The position numbers were made by a program, and so were the translations under genes. Under the pieces are notes generated by a model, which had not been told where the DNA came from, did no database searches, and was given only the letters and a program-made list of their open reading frames with translations. From contig JAHQRK010000005.1 in NCBI GenBank assembly GCA_019828595.1, forward strand, positions 62,001 through 126,000: DNA of 64,000 nucleotides, given 5' to 3'. Source of the stretch: Aphanomyces cochlioides (lineage: Eukaryota > Oomycota > Saprolegniomycetes > Saprolegniales > Verrucalvaceae). Of the stretch, positions 11,023 through 22,426 are shown piece by piece (positions within the stretch are counted from its first letter, which is position 1; every line of letters starts with the position of its first letter).

Positions 11023-14000
11023 GTGGCGGGACACATATCCACAGTATTTTTACGATCCAATCACATTATCATTTTTGTGTTGATGTTTTTGTATGAACAT
11101 TTGTCTGACGCAGTTTTCTGCGTAGAAAATAACAACTACTCGGCCTCTAAGAAAGGCAAAGGCAATGGCAATCATGACAATGACAATCAAGGACATGCGA
11201 TCGATAACTCCGAACCTGGAAAGCAAGCAGAGCGGAATGAAGTGCATACTACCGAACAAGAGTCTGCATCAACTGGAGCTAATGGCTGGGTTGTGGATGA
11301 CGATGCCTTGATGCCTAACGACGAGGCGGCTATGAGAAAGGCCAAGAAGGCGGAGTACAACAAACGTGCTCGCGAAAAGAAACGGCAAGCTATCCTGGAT
11401 GAAGTCGACGAAGAGGTGGCAATGGACAAATCTAAAAAGGCGAGTACAACAATCGTGCTCGCGAAAAGAAACGGCATGCTATCGTGGAAGACTTCGACAA
11501 AGAGGTGGTTATGAAAAGATTCAAGAAGGCGGAATACAACAAACGTGCTCGCGAAAAAAAGCACAACACTGAGGTTGCGAATCAAGGGCGGGGTGCCATC
11601 ATTTTGCACCATACGGACATGGATCAGAGCGACGAAGAGGAAACCAAGGAAGGAGAAGACGGAATCCATTATCGCGCTCAAAGTGACCATCATCTCAAGA
11701 TTCTGGCAGCTCAGGAGCAAGAAGATCGCGAGCGCAGAGTTGACAATCGAAGGATCTATGCTGCGCTACAACCTAACCGTATGAATGAAGGAGGTGAAGA
11801 AGAAACCAAGGAAGAAGATATTTTCGATGGAAATGTGGATTGCAACACTGACAATCAATCACTTGCCTTGGCAAATGCTGATCCTCCGCTAAACGTGGAT
11901 GTGGATTTGATTGATGTACCTCCTCGCGAGCAAGGATTAAGTCTCCGGAATAAACCCAAGGGTCGCCCGAAGAAGAAGAGTGATCACAACAGTGCACGCG
12001 TCAGTTTCGATGACTTCGATGAATCATTGGTGCCTCTTCATACTATTGAGCAGCGTTCGATTTGCCGCCATTGCGAAGCGAAGATTTGGCCAGGCGAAGA
12101 AAAGGACTGCTGCGGTGGAGGCACTCGAGTGCTGCCTGTTGCTACCTGGCCTGACACACCCGAGTTTCGCGAATACATTGCTTTGTTCAAAACCAGAGGG
12201 TTTGTCAATAACACCCGCCGGTACAACGCCCTCTTTGCCTTTACATCTATTGGTACCCAAGAAATTATTCACGGCAACGGTGGGCCGAGATCTTATACAA
12301 TCCAAGGCGCTTTGCATCATTTGATTGGACCACGGTTGCCTGCGGACGAAGAACAAGCCGGTTACGCCCAGATCTACATTACGGATCCTGAAACGCAAGC
12401 AAGCATACGACGAAGAATGCTTGGGGGAAATCTTAATGTGTCAACTGTGACGAAAATCCAGCGTCTACTACAGCACAACGCGTTCACCCAGCTGTACAAG
12501 CATGCGAAGGATATTCCAAAGGATGACGACATGAGAATTGTGCTCACTGCTCAGCCTCGAAGCAACAGCCGAACGCATAACCTTCCTACGTGTTCTGAAA
12601 TCGCTGTTCTTTTTTCAGAAACGTCCAAGTCAGGGCGTCATATCTTACTGCATGGTATTGATGGCCCCGTACTCAGCGAAGTTCAGCGAAACTATCACGT
12701 TGGTAAACATGTGCGTTTGGATCGACAACCTGGGGAACAACGCTTATTTCGCATTAAGGAATTTCATTCGGCATATGACCCGCTTCAATACCCTTTGCTC
12801 TTTCCCACTGGGACATTGGGGTGGTCGTTTGACAACAAGAGCGGTCGCAATCATGAAAACGTGAGTTTGAACGATTATGCTCGATACCATTTGCACGAGC
12901 GCGGTGCATTCTCTCCATTACATGCCAGCGGACCTCTATTTCAAGTGTTTGCAGTCGACAATTTTGCAAAGGTGGAAAACCAAAGGCTTCGATATATTCG
13001 TGACCAAACCAACAACCTCCGCAGCGACACATACCGCGCACTTCATGACGCTGTTTCGGATGATGTGGACCTCAGAAGCATTGGAAAAAGGACTGTTTTG
13101 CCGTCATCTTACACGGGTGGACCTCGGTACATGAGACAACGTTACCTTGACGCCATGGCAATTGTTCGCAAGTTCGGTCGACCAGACCTTTTTATCACTG
13201 TGACATGCAATCCAAAGTGGGTTGAAATCGACAGGGAGCTGGAATTGGCGAAAGACGACTATGGATTTAAACGATCTCCAGCTGATCGACCTGACTTAGT
13301 GACGCGCATGTTCCGTCTCAAGCTCTTAGCCATTGAAGCCATGCTGTACAAGGGGGAAGTTTTGGGTCGACAAGTTGCGTGTGTTCGTGTTGTCGAATTT
13401 CAAAAGCGTGGTCTGCCTCATGCTCATATGTTGGTCATATTCACTGGGGACGACAAAATCAAGACAGCTGCCGATATTGACAGTATTATCAGTGCAGAAA
13501 TCCCCGACAAGGAAAAGAATCCAAGACTGCACGAAATTATTACAACCTGCATGATTCACAAATGCAGCGACCGATGCCTGGAAAACGGGAAGTGCAAGAA
13601 AAACTTTCCAAAAGCATACTGCAACGAAACATCAGAAGGCAGTGATGGATATCCACTCTACCGTCGTCGCCGCTCTTCGGCAGAGCGGCCCTCTGAGTAT
13701 ACCAACCAATATGTTATTCCGTACTGCCCAACGTTGAGTGCCATGTTCGACTGCCACATCAATGTCGAGGCGTGTACAAGTATATCTGCAGTCAAGTACC
13801 TGTACAAGTACATCTACAAGGGCTCAGACCGCTCAAATTATCAAGTTGAGTCCGGTGAACTTGACGAAATCAAGCAATACCAAGATGCCCGCTATGTATC
13901 GTGCTGTGAGGCCCTCACACGCATTTTCTCTTTCGACATGTTCAAACGATCTCACGCTGTCGAGAACCTCGAAATACACTTGGAAGGTGAACAAGTTGTA

Positions 14001-16184
14001 TGCATTCCTACCGACCGCCCGATGAGCCCTCAGGAATTGGCAAGGAGGAACCGGACGAAACTCACCGCGTATTTTGAACTTTGCCGTGAAAACAGTTATT
14101 CACAAGCACTTGCGCGTGAATGTCTGTACCATGATATCCCCGAGCATTTCGTATGGAACAAAAAGCTCCGCAAGTGGACATCACGTAAAAGGGGTGGTGA
14201 TCGTATGATCGGGAGGATGCTGACGGTGTCACCCCGCTCGGGAGACTGTTTTTTTATGCGAATGCTCTTATGCTACCGACGAGGTCCGACATCGCACGAA
14301 GATTTGCGAACCGTCAATGGCGTGGTTCATCCGACGTTCAAGTCAGCCGCACTTGCCCTTGGCTTTCTTGAAAATGACGAGGAATGGCTAACCTGCATGC
14401 GAGAAGCAACTGAAACAGCAACTCCCTATGAGCTCCGAACACTTTTTGTCAGTATTCTGATTCACTGTGAACCTGCGGACGCACGAGGGCTATGGAACAA
14501 ATTCGAAGATGAAATGAGGCAAGATTTTCACCGCATGTACCCCGACGATTCTCAAAAATCTACAGCTTTCGCAATTCAGGCTTTATCAAGATGCCTCGAG
14601 TCGAATGCATCAAGCTTGGATCGTTTTCCGGAGCTTCCACAGCTTGCACATTTCGAACAATATTTTGCTCTTGAGGAAACAAACAGGGGCCGTCAATCCA
14701 ACCGATTAGTGGCTATGGAATCTTCGCACAACCAAGAACAAATCCAAGGCATTTTGGAAGGCAAGTCTACGATGACCGAAGAGCACGAGGTCTTCTACAA
14801 CGACGTTATGAGCGAGATTACGAAGGAAAGTACTGTTCGAAGAGGCAAAGTATATTTTCTCGAAGGTGAGGGCGGCTCAGGGAAGACGTTCATCTCAAAC
14901 ATTTTATTGGCTCAAGTGCGCTCAATGAACAAAATTGCCTTGGCTGTTGCTTCGTCCGGACTTGCTGCTCTGAATTTGATCGGAGGTACAACTGCGCATT
15001 CGAGATTCTGTCTTCCAAGATCATTGCACGAGCTTAGCCGATGTGACGTTCGGAAGCAGTCACATCTTGCGGAACTTTTACGTCTCACAGAACTTATTAT
15101 TTGGGACGAGTGTTCGATGATGCACAAGTATGCTGTGGAGGCCGTTGATCACATGCTACAAGATTTGATGGACAACGCGCTTCCTTTTGGTGGAAAGGTC
15201 GTCATATTCTCGGGCGACTTCAAGCAAATGCTTCCAGTCATTTTGAAGGGCACACCTGGGCTAATCCTCGAAGCATGCTTGAAGAACAGCTACCTTTGGA
15301 GAAATATCGCACAGTTTCATCTGACGGTGAACATGAGGTTGACCTACAACAACTCAGAGAGTGTTCGAGAGTTTGCTGCATTGCTCAAGTCTATTGGTCA
15401 TGGCACATACCCCACATGTACCGAACTCGGTGCCGATTACATTCGACTACCTGATGATTTGGCGATTCCATACAAGTCGCCTGATGATTTGGGGTCATTT
15501 TTAAACAACGTCTATCAAGACATGAACAACCTGCGCATCAATGCACTTAGATTGTACTTTGGATGTCGAGCTATCCTTGCACCCAAACATAGTGTTGTTG
15601 CTGACATCAACACAACACTTCTTGAGCGACTCACTTCCGACTGCGAATTGACATATTTGTCCGCCGATTCTGTTGCTGACAAACCCAACTCGGGCACAAA
15701 TGCATGCGAGTTCCCCATCGAGTTTCTGAATTCTATAGACATCCAAACCCCCATTATTCTGCTTCGTAATTTGTGTACTTCGGAAGGCATGTGCAACGGA
15801 ACACGTTTAATTGTTCTTGAGCTGAAAACACGATGTATCAAGGCTCAAATTATGAACGGCTCCCACACGAACAAGATCGTTTACATTCCCCGAACTACTA
15901 CAATTCACGATGGTGAGCAAAACAATTACCCATTTGAGCTACGCAGAAGACAATTTCCTGTTCAAGTTGCCTTTGCAATGACGATTCACAAGGCTCAAGG
16001 TCAAACGATTTCTCACGTGGGCGTCTACCTCCCAGAACCCGTCTTCTCGCATGTACAGCTTTACGTCGCCATGTCAAGAGCCCAAGCAAAAGACAACATT
16101 CAGTTTTTGGTCGCCAATGGACAGTACGATGGACTGCCTGGAATCTACACGAAAAACATTGTGTATCAAGAAGCATTACAATAG
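11023..16184 (+). pseudogene. Helitron Rep/helicase (rolling-circle transposase), one frameshift near the N-terminus
   Basis: The main open frame covers 11484-16184 (about 1566 residues). In order it has: an acidic basic-repeat N-terminus; a Helitron-like N domain; GRPDLFITVTCNPKW; the HUH nuclease motif GLPHAHMLVIF near 13400-13430; the double-tyrosine motif YLYKYIYKG near 13796-13823; and a PIF1-family helicase with Walker A GEGGSGKT (about 14866-14890), Walker B WDECSMM (about 15100) and a C-terminal TIHKAQGQT motif (about 15980). Upstream, 11023-11440 continues the same protein in another frame. Three copies of KKAEYNKRAREKK occur, and the middle one lacks one G at about 11440 (GCGAGTAC against GCGGAGTAC). 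That single deletion breaks an otherwise complete protein. Confidence 0.88.
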
Positions 16185-17841
16185 GCAGGACTCCATAACA
16201 CTTCATCCATAACTAACAAACGTTATCATGTTCTTACAAATATTTACACTGTGTTGTTGTGGAATTGCCGTGACTTCCTGGATCAAGTCCAATTGCATCG
16301 TACCGATGAATTGGACGATAAATCCTCGAGATTAGCTAACCCCAAACTACGCACCTTATACTTAGATTCAACGTTACAGTATTACAAGATGAAGAAGTAC
16401 GTGGTTGTCAACCAACGATGACCTCGATCTACTCATCGATCGCACAGATTGTGCAATCTGAACTTGGGTATATGATTTATCTCCTGACGAAAAAAAATAT
16501 TCGTCAGTCAACAGTAGCCAATCAGAATGCTCGGCGTTAACTTATTTTTTTACTTCGAACTGGGCCTGAATCAAATTCAAAATTCATAGTACGGCTTCAA
16601 ACGTTTCATGTGTGTGATCAAATCTTTGTTTTTTCCATAGCAAAAACGCTCCACCCAGGGGCGTAGCTCTGGCCTCACCCTAGTAACTTCTTAAAACGGG
16701 ACCCACGAATGTTGTAGAGAAAGTGTCGGAATCGTGATTGCTGGATGATATGTATCCTTGGATTCAAGTATCGTCGCGAGAGAATTGACATAAACCAAAG
16801 AAAAGTCACATCATCACAGTCATCAGCAGTATTATCTTCAAAGGTTGAACAGTATACGAGCCACACGCTGTCGCTGTCTTGCCTCCAAGTGAAGCAAGCC
16901 CAGTTGTAGAAGCATTTGACGGTCACTGATCCGCACCATCTGTTTTTAGATTTGTTGTCCAGTGCAACTTGCCGGGGGTTTCACAGATGAGACACTCTCT
17001 ACTTATTTTCATTGGTTAAAATTGGCCTATATTTTTTCTTGTTGCTTGCTTCCTTGTTGTTGGAACTTTGACACCCACTATTGTCGTAGCAGTTGACTTT
17101 CTTTTATACATTGTGATTGGTGTAAATCGACTAGCCTCTCATGCCCATTTTACTTTCTTCATCACCAGTTCGTCTTAATGCTAGAAGGGGGTTCTGCTCC
17201 AAGCCCACAGCTTCACCACCCTAGACTTTGGGGCCACTGGAGCAAACTCCATGCAAGGGAAAGGCCATTGCACTGTGTCAAAGTTGCTCTTGCTGTGCAA
17301 GAATACTAAGCTATTTCTGGTAAATATTGTGGCTACAAACTCATTGGTGTGAAGCTCAGTGCTACCTCAGCGCGACTTATTTGCCACTACAATAAGGTGG
17401 CGAGATGTACACTGACGACACGAGAACGACCAGCTCTTGTTTAAGGAAGTGCAAGTCGATCTTTGCGGGATCCATCGGAGCCGCGGTGGTTAAACGACTC
17501 CTCAAAGCAACGCATGCACAGTGTTTACTAAATAATGGTATACAAATTATACGTGTATAAAGACGTATAGTGCTCTATACACGTATAAGTATAAGGCGAA
17601 CCCTATGTACAATTGAGCAAATGCCATCGTAAATTCTAGGACTTGCTCTTATGCAGCTCCAAATCTGTAAGACAAGGTCCCTATCCTTGCAAGCACCGAC
17701 ATCTTGCTCGCTGCCTATGTCTCGATTAGACAAGCTTCTTAGTCGATGCTTAGCCAGAGCGTGAATCGATGATCAAAATGAAAGGGCTGGATTATCAACT
17801 GGACAAGTACTTTGAGTGAGGATGCTGTTGAGAATGATAGA
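16185..17841. other. Intergenic: Helitron 3' flank, end of 10-kb unit, and non-coding DNA
   Basis: No coding region is supported. A 6-bp stem hairpin (CAGATT-GTGC-AATCTG, 16445-16460) lies 261 bp after the Helitron stop but is not followed by CTRR. The right inverted repeat of the 10-kb unit is at 17065-17079. An inverted repeat lies at 17547-17588. Confidence 0.45.
17547..17588. repeat. 13-bp inverted repeat, 16-nt loop
   Basis: TTATACGTGTATA (17547-17559) is exactly complemented by TATACACGTATAA (17576-17588). It is AT-rich and capable of forming a hairpin, 250 bp beyond the stop codon of the BED gene (which reads toward it). Function unknown. Confidence 0.55.
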
Positions 17842-18996
17842 TCATACGTCCACGGGAGCTTGCCCCTCTGTCGTAGCTGGTGTTGCTTCCGTTGTGGTTA
17901 ATGCAGTGGACGAAGTAGAAGATGATGGAGCTGGAGTAGTAGCAGTGGAGACTTCCTTGGAAGGCTTGGTCATCTCCGCATGACACGACACCCAAGTTTT
18001 CTGAAGCGTTGGGGATTTATCCAAGTCGAGAAACGTTGCGGCGGACTTCGGATGAGCGACCAAGTATTCCATCACGTTTGCGATTGTCTTGTCCATGCTG
18101 TGGCTATAACGCTGAGCGAGAGAGCTCACTGAGTCACTCACGACTTGGCGACGCGAGGGATCATCACTTCCTCGAAGTAATACAATGATACATTGCACCC
18201 AGGCTTTTTGAACATGAGGAACGCGCTGGAGGTCCAAAAAGGCACTGGCAAGAGCAGGTCGACCGGTGACGTATGGCAAAAGGAGTGACATGTCGTCTGG
18301 GGGAAACTCACTGCCAAACTTGACCGCCAACATACTGATCGCTTCACTCACAACTTCCTTTTGATCAGGATCCAGCTGCTTCGGAGATTCTTTAATTTCG
18401 TGTGTGCCAGACGCCGTAGCAACTTGCATGATGGCGTGGAGACCCGCACTGTGCTTGGAGTTGACATGCGACAGTAGGTTTGAATACCCGCTGCCTTTCT
18501 TGACTTTGACGATCCGCGAGCAATGCTGGCACGAGTACATTTGGTAGTGCACATCGTCTTCGACAACAAACTCTGGTGCATGGTACATGGCATTCACGAT
18601 ATCTGCATTGGACCAAGTCGTTGAGGCGACGCGGGGTTTCTTGGGCTCCTGGGCAAAGTTTCCGGCCGATCGTTTCTTCTTTTTGGGTTTGTCGTTTTCT
18701 CCGTCAGTATTTCCGGCGGCAGCGGTAGAAGGAGGTTCAACCTTGGAATCCATTATACTTTGAATCACAGCGCTGTGCTTGGAATTGACATGCGAGACGA
18801 GATTCGTGTAGCCGCTCCCTTTTCTAACTCGCACAGATCGCGAGCAGTGGCGGCATGAAAACGTATGAAACACGGTCGATCCTTCCACGGATTCTTCAGG
18901 TGAATGATACATTTCCCTGGCGACGTCTGCATTCGACCAGAGTGGCGCATTGGGGCTCGTCAAGCGCAGAGCTGCGGGCTTCTTCATCTTGGGCAT
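17842..18996 (-). CDS. Two-BED-zinc-finger protein with two C-terminal helical repeats
   Basis: This is a single uninterrupted reading of 384 residues from the ATG at 18996 (MPKMKKPAAL); the frame further upstream offers only a TTG. Two duplicated N-terminal blocks each have a WSNADV/I..MYH lead-in and a CxxC..SHVNSKH finger (FSCRHC, then YSCQHC). They are joined by a KPKKKKRS nuclear-localisation-like stretch. This is the BED-type C2H2 pattern seen in transposase-derived DNA-binding proteins. The C-terminal half has two copies of a ~60-residue module (VVSEAISML..FLDLQRVPHVQKAWV and VVSDSVSSL..FLDLDKSPTLQKTWV), followed by a Ser/Thr/Pro-rich tail. The same module ends the proteins at 37066, 42037 and 49040. 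No transposase core is present, so it is probably a host or domesticated regulator. Confidence 0.82.
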   Translation of the reverse strand: MPKMKKPAALRLTSPNAPLWSNADVAREMYHSPEESVEGSTVFHTFSCRHCSRSVRVRKGSGYTNLVSHVNSKHSAVIQSIMDSKVEPPSTAAAGNTDGENDKPKKKKRSAGNFAQEPKKPRVASTTWSNADIVNAMYHAPEFVVEDDVHYQMYSCQHCSRIVKVKKGSGYSNLLSHVNSKHSAGLHAIMQVATASGTHEIKESPKQLDPDQKEVVSEAISMLAVKFGSEFPPDDMSLLLPYVTGRPALASAFLDLQRVPHVQKAWVQCIIVLLRGSDDPSRRQVVSDSVSSLAQRYSHSMDKTIANVMEYLVAHPKSAATFLDLDKSPTLQKTWVSCHAEMTKPSKEVSTATTPAPSSSTSSTALTTTEATPATTEGQAPVDV

Positions 18997-19445
18997 CTTG
19001 TGCTCTGTCACTTCATGTCGTGGAGCCAATAATTTTATTGAATTTTTAAAAATTGATCAATTTATTGTATTCAATTGAAATACCAATACAATAAACTGTA
19101 TAACGTTAAAATATTTTAATTGCACTGAGAAATTAATTTCAATACTTTTGTCCAAATTATTATATAGAATTCGAATATTTCAGTAAAAATATATTTTTGG
19201 TTCCATTTTTAAATGGGTGACCTCTGTATCAGTCTTCAAGGAAACTCGCTAAGGCCGTCAAACATTCCTTGCTTCAAGAGAATGCCTCATGACAACTTTC
19301 AAGCTCAAAGCGAGTGCCTTTAAAATCCAGCCTTGTGCTCTGAACACGTGCAATTAATTCAATATTTGGATAATTTAATTTTTTTCATAAGTTATACTTA
19401 TCATTTGTATAGTATAAAAAAACAAATGAGGAAATCATCGAAAAC
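18997..19445. other. AT-rich intergenic region between BED gene and Argonaute
   Basis: About 450 bp of strongly AT-rich DNA. It is the 5' flank of the BED gene and the 3' flank of the Argonaute gene, both on the minus strand. I see no gene in it. Confidence 0.6.
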
Positions 19446-22235
19446 TTAGACGTAATACATGACATTCTTGAGGGCAACATGCGCGTCCAGCATGCGGCCG
19501 GAGAAGGAGCTTGCTGTCGTCGTGCTTGAGCCTTGATCGCTTCCATCCAAGAGAAAATAACGCGCGCGGAAGGCTAAGAGATGCGCATAGTAGACCGAAG
19601 GGACGAGCGAGACCGAGCGCGTGCAACGGGCATACGTGTGGGTCAAGTTGAAGGACAGTGTTTGAAGCTCGTCGGCTGTGAATCCAATTTCATCCAAGAG
19701 CACGTGGTAATGCGCAGGACGACTCGTTCCTTGCAAGCCAGCATGGCTCATGAGGTAGAAATCATGCTCAGTTGGATGGCAGATACCGGTATCAACGACT
19801 GTACCGGCTTTGACATTGCCACTTCGATCTGCTGTTGACGCTGAAGTTGGGAAGAGGCGCGTGTGGTGGCGTTTGCCCACAATAACAAAAGAAATCTTCG
19901 GCGAATAGCCAGGTTCGAGTTTGGCGCACGCTGCTCGCAGTGCCGAGACTTCGTAATTGAGGACCATTTGATATTGTCCTTCGCTGACACCGTCGCGGTA
20001 AAACAAGATTTGGCTTGGTTTGCGCTTTGTCTCAATGAAAAACGCCTTGAGCATCTCAGCTGCCATGGATTCCAAATCTTCAATTTGTTCCACGCGATGT
20101 CCTTGCTTGCGTATCGATGCAGCGTGACGAACACCCCAGCGATCTATTGACGCCACGACAGCAGCGACAGACGGACGCGACTTATCCATCGCTCCAGGAT
20201 GGGTCACATCGGCGCCAAAAATGATCGTAGCTTGATTCCCAATCTTGGGGAGCGGGTCCTTGCAAACAGCATTGCGTCCACCAAGCTTCGTGTTAACTTT
20301 GAGCAGGAGATTGCTCATGTACATGGGATTCTTCTTGAACAAATGTTTCGCGAGCATCATTTGCGACGGAATGCCAAAAGTCACGTCCGATGCAATCTTA
20401 AGCTCTCCATAATTGGCGGCGTCAGCAGCAGGTGACACGCAAAAGATCACTTGTGGATTGACGCCGAAGGCAGTCTTCGCTTGATTGACCGCTTCACCAA
20501 ATAGAGACTCAATGGGCTGCTGACGTCCCTGACGGACAAGAAGAGGTGGTCGACCGTTGGGTGGCTTCATGCCAAGCGACCTCATATGTTCCACAAGGGC
20601 ATGGAAGAAGTCCAAAATGTCATCGCTTGACGTCCGACGTGAGTCGCAAAGGCTTAAGATCGCGTAAGAATCCAACGCCATGCCTTGAAAGAGCTCCAAG
20701 TTTCTCATGTTCCAAGCACCATCACGTGGTTGTTCTGTCTTGTTTCTGCCATAGAGAATGTCAGGGGGCCTGAGTACGCGACCTTCGACGGCGAGCATTT
20801 TAGGATCCACAGCTAGACCAAACGCTTGAAGGCATTGGTCTCCAGAGAAATGCGCATCGCGGACTCGCGCTTCAATCTTTTGACGACGTACTTCAGGATT
20901 AGTCGCGGTGTGCAAAATCATATTGGCAACTTGCGTGTCCGTGGCTTTCCGAGGACATTTGTAGCCACCGACAATGTTGCACACTTCCATCGGCATGTAG
21001 ATCGTATTCGTAGGCGAGCCGACGTGGAGTAAGGGCAAGTTGGGGTACCTCAGTGGGCGATAATGCTCCGCAAAGTACTTTTCAATGGTGATACGTCGCC
21101 CACCTTCGACTTCCATCGTGGTTTCGCGAGCAGATTTCTTCAGTCCGTTAACACGATACGCTCGATCAACAGTCCCGCGATGCGTAACCTTGATCTTCAC
21201 GCCTCGGAATGCTTTGTTCGCATCGGCAATTTGAAATTTGCTCAACGTCGCAGGCACGTCTTGCAAACGACCAGTTTCCACAAGGTACTCCAACGCCGAC
21301 ATCGCTTCTACAAACGCAGTCGCAGCCATGTCGACATTAAGCGTCAATTGCGACTGTGTTGGACGAAGACTTTGATGATAACCAAACCATAGCTCAGCGC
21401 CTTCTCCAAGTGAAACAGCACCCTTGTTGTTGAAAAAGTTGCGTCCGACCGTGGTAAACCGAGTCGACGCTGAGTATCGCATGGCAATATCAAGGGCTTG
21501 GATTGCATCGTACGGCGTGTAGTTCAATCGCCCGGCAAATAGCTGTGACAATTGGTCCAAACGAACAGCAACAGGAGTCGCAGCCGTAACGTGGGCGTCA
21601 AAGATCTCCGTGCGTCCTCCTTCTTTGACACGCGATACTTGAAAGACTTTCTGGTCAAAAGGGAGAAGGGTAGCAGCATACAGATTTCTTCGACCATCTG
21701 AGACGACGGTATGAGTAGGGTATTCGGTCTTCAACATCTGCAGCAACGTCTGTAGCACATTCGCTGTTAACTCTTTCGCTGGAGTAGTCGCTGATGCTGG
21801 CTTTCCTTCTGGTACAATCGATACGTCGTAATGGAACACATCGCCTTGATTCGGATTCAAACGCACGGCATAATGGTTTGCCCAGATCGTAACAGGGGTG
21901 CCAGACTTGCCAAACCCAGGACGGGATGGAAACAATGTATTCACAAGCGGTTTCAATAGCGTCGACTTGACTGGAACAGGGGGAGGACCGCTTGGAATTG
22001 CAACATTTTGACCTTGTCCTCGACCGCCACGTCCACCGTCTCCACGACCGCCACGTCCACCATCTCCACGACCGCCACGTCCACCATCTCCACGACCGCC
22101 ACGTCCGCCGTCTCCACGACCACGACCACGTCCGCCACCGTCTGAAAATCCACGTCCACCATATCCTCGTCCTCCACCGTCTCGGCCACCGGAGCCTCTG
22201 CCTCGTCCGCCGCCACCACCTTCTCGGGAGCTCAT
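19446..22235 (-). CDS. AGO: Argonaute protein (AGO clade) with RGG-rich N-terminus, slicer residues present
   Basis: A single exon encodes 929 residues from the ATG at 22235 (MSSREGGGG); the frame runs to a TTG at 22253. Order: an RGG-type Gly/Arg-rich tail of about 75 residues with four DGGRGGRG repeats; an Argonaute N domain (RPGFGKSGTPVTIWANHYAV); PAZ (LPLLHVGSPTNTIYMPMEVC region); MID; and PIWI. PIWI keeps a DEDH tetrad: D in GADVTHPG (about 676), E in VEQIEDLESM (about 716), D in FYRDGVSEGQ (about 748) and H in SRPAHYHVL (about 842). Family knowledge: it binds small RNAs and cleaves complementary RNA; the RGG tail is a usual target of arginine methylation. It has no introns, unlike the adjacent hydrolase. 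A role in silencing the transposons around it is inference. Confidence 0.95.
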   Translation of the reverse strand: MSSREGGGGGRGRGSGGRDGGGRGYGGRGFSDGGGRGRGRGDGGRGGRGDGGRGGRGDGGRGGRGDGGRGGRGQGQNVAIPSGPPPVPVKSTLLKPLVNTLFPSRPGFGKSGTPVTIWANHYAVRLNPNQGDVFHYDVSIVPEGKPASATTPAKELTANVLQTLLQMLKTEYPTHTVVSDGRRNLYAATLLPFDQKVFQVSRVKEGGRTEIFDAHVTAATPVAVRLDQLSQLFAGRLNYTPYDAIQALDIAMRYSASTRFTTVGRNFFNNKGAVSLGEGAELWFGYHQSLRPTQSQLTLNVDMAATAFVEAMSALEYLVETGRLQDVPATLSKFQIADANKAFRGVKIKVTHRGTVDRAYRVNGLKKSARETTMEVEGGRRITIEKYFAEHYRPLRYPNLPLLHVGSPTNTIYMPMEVCNIVGGYKCPRKATDTQVANMILHTATNPEVRRQKIEARVRDAHFSGDQCLQAFGLAVDPKMLAVEGRVLRPPDILYGRNKTEQPRDGAWNMRNLELFQGMALDSYAILSLCDSRRTSSDDILDFFHALVEHMRSLGMKPPNGRPPLLVRQGRQQPIESLFGEAVNQAKTAFGVNPQVIFCVSPAADAANYGELKIASDVTFGIPSQMMLAKHLFKKNPMYMSNLLLKVNTKLGGRNAVCKDPLPKIGNQATIIFGADVTHPGAMDKSRPSVAAVVASIDRWGVRHAASIRKQGHRVEQIEDLESMAAEMLKAFFIETKRKPSQILFYRDGVSEGQYQMVLNYEVSALRAACAKLEPGYSPKISFVIVGKRHHTRLFPTSASTADRSGNVKAGTVVDTGICHPTEHDFYLMSHAGLQGTSRPAHYHVLLDEIGFTADELQTLSFNLTHTYARCTRSVSLVPSVYYAHLLAFRARYFLLDGSDQGSSTTTASSFSGRMLDAHVALKNVMYYV
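22018..22118. repeat. Tandem 24-bp repeats encoding DGGRGGRG
   Basis: About four near-identical 24-bp units lie inside the Argonaute 5' coding region. The array is prone to expansion or contraction in steps of eight residues. Confidence 0.8.
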
Positions 22236-22333
22236 CTTTGTTCTTGCTGGCAAATTGTCAATTGACGCATGTTTCTTGTCTCAATGATTGAAAGAAATTT
22301 AACGTGGATCTGACTTTATTGGATTACATCTAT

Positions 22334-22426
22334 CCAATCAACAGCCATCATTCTCAAAGAACCGCACTTGATTGGCTAATTTAAACCAATCAGAAATAAG
22401 TATTCAGAATCTATCGATTTGATTGG
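22334..22426. promoter_or_regulatory. Cluster of four CCAAT/ATTGG boxes upstream of Argonaute
   Basis: CCAAT occurs at 22334-22338 and 22386-22390, and ATTGG at 22371-22375 and 22422-22426. They lie 99-191 bp upstream of the Argonaute ATG, in the divergent region shared with the hydrolase gene. Spacing and density suggest an NF-Y-type promoter element. This is inferred from sequence alone. Confidence 0.45.

Larger units (their letters stand above)
7022..17079. mobile_element. 10-kb PIF/Harbinger-like unit with terminal inverted repeats, carrying a Helitron
   Basis: AGTGGGTGTCAAAGT at 7022-7036 is repeated in reverse complement at 17065-17079. Each end is flanked by the same 3 bp, ATT (7019-7021 and 17080-17082). 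Inside are a Myb-like gene (7251-8202), a partial duplicate of its 3' part (8490-8973), a PIF-type transposase (9089-10221, minus) and a Helitron ORF (11023-16184). The 3-bp duplication and gene content fit PIF/Harbinger. The Helitron is best read as a later insertion into it. The two ends could instead belong to separate copies, but the matching duplication argues for one unit. The Helitron's own ends were not located. Confidence 0.6.

Noticed and set aside
16445..16460. Hairpin after the Helitron as its 3' terminator
   Set aside because: The stem is only 6 bp and no CTRR follows within the usual distance.
21992..22291. Plus-strand His/Arg/Asp-rich ORF
   Set aside because: It is the antisense shadow of the Argonaute Gly/Arg repeats.
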